From Burkholderiaceae bacterium (GTDB lineage Bacteria > Pseudomonadota > Gammaproteobacteria > Burkholderiales > Burkholderiaceae_C): 64,000 nt of DNA. Of this stretch, positions 61,326-64,000 are shown piece by piece. The stretch spans positions 27,326 through 91,325 of the forward strand of contig JAUYTN010000048.1 of NCBI GenBank assembly GCA_030695205.1. Reading direction: 5' to 3'. Numbering within the stretch: position 1 is the stretch's first letter; the number at the start of each line of letters is the position of its first letter. The notes under the pieces are model-generated. The model saw only the letters and a list, made by a program, of their open reading frames with translations. It was not told the origin of the DNA and ran no database searches. Made by a program: the position numbers and the translations under genes.

Positions 61326-61585
61326 GGCATGGGCTCCCAGTGATGCATGACGGTTTTGACCACCAGCGCAGTTTCCAAAACGACTGCGGCACACAGCAGG
61401 TTGTCGTCGCGGTCGGCGAAATGCTTGTACAGCCAATGATGACCCGCACCCGCATCCTTGTCCACGCCAGTGTCAATGATGTCCAGAAGCAGTGCATCTG
61501 CCCGATTGCATTCCTTCATGCGTTGCCGGGCATGCGCAGTGACGACGACTGGCAATTGGAAGCGCACGCTGAAAAATTGGTTCAT
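61322..61585 (-). CDS. DUF4258 family protein, putative toxin partner
   Basis: 87 aa. VTAHARQRMKECNRADALLLDII is the DUF4258 start and DDNLLCAAVVLETALVVKTVMHHW the C-terminal strand pair; the fold is BrnT/RelE-like. First gene of the DUF4258-DUF2283-DUF2442 operon. Toxic activity is inferred from pairing, not shown. Confidence 0.8.
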   Translation of the reverse strand: MNQFFSVRFQLPVVVTAHARQRMKECNRADALLLDIIDTGVDKDAGAGHHWLYKHFADRDDNLLCAAVVLETALVVKTVMHHWEPMP

Positions 61586-61679
61586 TTTTTCTCCCGCTCC
61601 GTTGATCTAGACTAGGGCACTGCTGGCATCCGAGTTAAGGATCACGCCGTTTTGACCTGCATTGGATGGATCAAATTAG

Positions 61680-61733
61680 ATAGCTGCTCGCGCTTTATAG
61701 ACAAGCGGTAAGCAATGTTTTTATATCAAATCT
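61680..61733. repeat. Dispersed intergenic repeat, copy 5
   Basis: ATAGCTGCTCGCGCTTTATA then GACAAGCGGTAAGCAATG and a T-rich end. Lies between the end of DUF924 copy 3 and the DUF4258 operon. Confidence 0.75.
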
Positions 61734-61745
61734 GTTCGGCGTCAC

Positions 61746-62157
61746 TCAGAACGAAGACCCCGGCCCGCTCAAAAACGCCAGCTCTTCAGCCGTGGAGCGG
61801 CGGCCCAGCATGGCGTTGCGGTGGGGGTAGCGGCCAAAGCGGTCGATGATGGCCTTGTGCGCATGTTCGAAACGCAGGTTGTCTTCCTGCCCCAGCTGCG
61901 AAAACAGCGCCACTGCTTGCTCATGAACCTGCGCCGACTCGCTGTGCATGTAGGGCATGTAGGCAAAGCTGCGCTGCGCCAGGGGCAGGCTGCGGTCTTG
62001 CCCACTGGCCACCAGTTCTTGCGCCAGCGCCAGGGCCAGCGCGTCCTGCGCAAAGGCGCGGGGCGTGTCGCGCCAAACGTTGCGCGAAAACTGGTCCAGC
62101 ACAATGATTTCCGCCAGCCGCCCCTCTGGTGTGGCGCGCCAGGCAAACAGCTCGCAC
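61746..62157 (-). pseudogene. DUF924 family protein, copy 3, truncated by an IS element
   Basis: The remaining frame reads CELFAWRATPEGRLAEIIVLDQF and continues to the usual SGPGSSF end, about 137 codons. The first 40 or so residues (FWFTELTP region) are missing; at about 62157 the sequence changes to the left end of an insertion sequence. Strong DNA similarity to copy 2 over the same part. An internal GTG could start a 118-aa product, unlikely to be functional. Confidence 0.82.
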
Positions 62158-64000
62158 CCCCGAGTTCGACACCAACCGCGCTAAGCTGTTGATTTGTATA
62201 GGCTCGGCCTCGCGGCTGCCACTACAACAGGCTCAATTGGGCGTCTTGCTGGGGTTTCTTGATCTTGAGTGCAGCCAGCACATCCGTCTGGCGTTGGGCG
62301 ATTGATGAGATGCCCTCAATGGGCGCGGCGTTGTTGATGCTCACGCGGTGGTGCTGAATGCGCCGCAGATCGGCCAGGGCGGCTTCTGGTGACAAGTCGC
62401 TGCCACTCATCTTCAGGCGTTGGCGCATCACCCGGTACAGAATCAAGGCCAGCATGCAAATGCTGGCGTGTGCTTTGATGCGCTCGGGCAGGCGGTGGAA
62501 CACCGGTGCAATCTCGATCTCGGACTTCAGCACCCGAAACCCCCGCTCGATGTCGGCCAGTGCCTTGTAGCGGCGCACCACCTCGTCTGGCGTCAAATCT
62601 TGGACATTGGTCACCAGCAGCAGCTTGCCATCCATCGCCTGGGCACGTGCCAGGGCTGTCTGGTCAATGTCCCAGGTGAACAGCTCGGCTTGCAAGTCCA
62701 CCTTGATGATGCGCGACAGGTGTGCTTCGCTCACCTCATGGAAGAAGCGCGCCGTCACGCCTCCATCCGAGAGCTTTCTGCCACGGTAGACCTTGCCCGC
62801 ATCCTGCGAGTCCAGCTTGCCTGTGAGCTGATCGGCACGCTGTCGCAACTGCTTGATGCGAGCCTGACGCTTGGCCGTTTGCTCAGCCGCCTGCTGTGGG
62901 TTGTGCGCCACCACCAGCCGCAGGCCCTGCCATTGGGCCTCGGCAATCAACTCCTGTACCCCCGAGTCCGTTTCGTCGGTGCCTTCCTTCGCCTGTGCCT
63001 GTGCGTTGATCGGCGCCAGGATGTCTACAAAATCACCATAACGCCGACCCGGCACGGCCAAGATGAACTCCAGCGCTCTATCGGCCGATCCGTCCTTTTG
63101 GCCCGACAGGCGCAACTGGGAAAGTGCTTCGATGTTGTCCAGCGACAGCAAGCCCCGGTCGGCCACGACCACCAGGCGGCGGATGTGCGGGTAACGCGCC
63201 ATCACCTTCTTCAAAGTCGGCTCCAGCGTGGGTGCTTCAGCCGTGTTGCCCGCAAACACCTCGTGGTAGATCGGCATGCCGTCGGCCGTTTGCACCACAC
63301 CGAGCATGAATTGGCGGGCAATCAGCCCTTCTTTGGACATGCCGAAGTGGCGCACATCCCCCTCTTGCTCACTCAGGCCATGGGCCCGGATGGTGGTCAG
63401 GTCGTAGAACACCACGGACAGGTCTTCGTCGATCAGCGGGCGCAACAGGCCCGCCACGCAATCGTCCACCGCATCTTGGTGGTCCATCAGCGCATCCATG
63501 CTGCGCAGCAGGTGCTGGTGGGTGAGTGCGCTGGCATCGATGTCGGGCATGCTGACGGTTTGCAGCCAGCGCAGCACACCTAGTTTGGAGTCGGGGTCAC
63601 ACAGCCGGTTGAAGACCATAACCCGCACGGCATGCTCGACCGGGGTGGTGAAGCGTGCGCGGCGAAACACCGCAGACAGGCCATCAAAGCCCAATTCTCG
63701 CCAGAGTTGGTCAAGCGCCCAGACATCGCCTAAGGCCAATGCGGACTCAAAGCGCACTTGTGGGGCAGACGCATCCGAAAGCGAACGTCCCTTGGCGCGC
63801 AGCAAACCGCTCAGCAGCGAGTCAACCTGTCCATTCGTTTCATCCACACGCCCGATGGTGGCGACGGTGCGCTGGCGGGGTTTGCCGTGTTCGTCCCGGT
63901 AGGACTCCACCAACTGGGCGTAGGTGTGGCCCCCTGAGCGGGTGAGCTTGATATACATGGGCGGAGTGTAGCAAACACCGCCAACGGTTACCAGTACATT
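62158..64000. mobile_element. IS1634-like insertion sequence, right end outside the window
   Basis: Contains one large transposase gene and a 60-base left margin, inserted in DUF924 copy 3. The right end is not recognisable before 64000, and terminal repeats or target duplication cannot be confirmed. The left boundary is placed where DUF924 homology ends (uncertain by several bases). Confidence 0.8.
62222..63958 (-). CDS. IS1634-family DDE transposase
   Basis: 578 aa. Catalytic residues are placed at VVFYDLTTI (first Asp, about residue 177), VVVADRGLLSLDN (second Asp, about 266) and DIERGFRVLKSEIEI (Glu, about 485), as in IS4-like/IS1634 enzymes. N-terminal MYIKLTRSGGHTYAQLVESY is the typical opening. 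Full length with no frameshift, so the element may be active. Confidence 0.9.
   Translation of the reverse strand: MYIKLTRSGGHTYAQLVESYRDEHGKPRQRTVATIGRVDETNGQVDSLLSGLLRAKGRSLSDASAPQVRFESALALGDVWALDQLWRELGFDGLSAVFRRARFTTPVEHAVRVMVFNRLCDPDSKLGVLRWLQTVSMPDIDASALTHQHLLRSMDALMDHQDAVDDCVAGLLRPLIDEDLSVVFYDLTTIRAHGLSEQEGDVRHFGMSKEGLIARQFMLGVVQTADGMPIYHEVFAGNTAEAPTLEPTLKKVMARYPHIRRLVVVADRGLLSLDNIEALSQLRLSGQKDGSADRALEFILAVPGRRYGDFVDILAPINAQAQAKEGTDETDSGVQELIAEAQWQGLRLVVAHNPQQAAEQTAKRQARIKQLRQRADQLTGKLDSQDAGKVYRGRKLSDGGVTARFFHEVSEAHLSRIIKVDLQAELFTWDIDQTALARAQAMDGKLLLVTNVQDLTPDEVVRRYKALADIERGFRVLKSEIEIAPVFHRLPERIKAHASICMLALILYRVMRQRLKMSGSDLSPEAALADLRRIQHHRVSINNAAPIEGISSIAQRQTDVLAALKIKKPQQDAQLSLL

Noticed and set aside
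1..64000. CRISPR arrays, tRNA and rRNA genes
   Set aside because: No regularly spaced repeats, no cloverleaf-like conserved TTCGA stems and no rRNA signatures were noticed on reading both strands.

Overview
The window is a high-GC stretch of a Burkholderiales chromosome, most likely from the Comamonadaceae (Rhodoferax/Polaromonas/Acidovorax-like). I infer this from the TCA block sdhA-sdhD-sdhC-gntR, mdh, citE-like gene, acnB in the order familiar from that family, from a Bug-family solute receptor, and from a short dispersed intergenic repeat (five copies here). No rRNA, tRNA or CRISPR array was seen.

Layout. (1) 1-7540: TCA-cycle genes around a HutC-type GntR regulator with a palindromic candidate operator, ending in a strong terminator after acnB. 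(2) 7699-10555: a glutathione S-transferase, a chemoreceptor with a c-type heme motif, and ArfB ribosome rescue. (3) 10586-21615: a defence island placed between arfB and trhP. It is a complete type I restriction-modification system (hsdR, hsdM, hsdS) with four extra genes threaded through the operon: an AAA ATPase, a DUF1016/PDDEXK nuclease, a RhuM-Fic protein and an AlbA_2/ATPase protein. HsdS has internal DNA repeats around its two recognition domains. (4) 21692-54631: mostly single-gene chromosomal content: trhP, flavin monooxygenase, Bug receptor, YlqF GTPase, a TacA/TacT-type toxin-antitoxin pair, dusC, a Fic protein lacking the catalytic His, ygiD, a GGDEF enzyme, a split YeeE/YedE transporter, an LRR-kinase fusion, a SRAP protein lacking Cys2, an M23 peptidase with a histidine-kinase-like regulator, an atypical pyruvate kinase, a BASS transporter, fadD, LysR/methyltransferase, GST and SDR genes.

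(5) 54707-64000: a decaying accessory zone. A NERD-helicase gene carries an in-frame amber codon. It is followed by an orphan RelB/DinJ antitoxin with remnants of two toxins, a zeta-toxin module with an altered P-loop, duplicated DUF2283 genes, a RES/Xre pair, a DUF4258-DUF2283-DUF2442 operon, gene fragments around a 26-bp perfect palindrome, and two DUF924 copies in direct orientation. The second DUF924 copy is cut by an IS1634-like element that runs to the window edge.

The most interesting parts are the composite restriction island with its exchangeable specificity cassettes and its palindromic operator candidate, and the set of proteins that keep their fold but have lost a key residue (Fic His to Gln, SRAP Cys to Ser, zeta-toxin P-loop Gly to Asp). 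All functional calls come from reading motifs and remembered family features; no database search was run.
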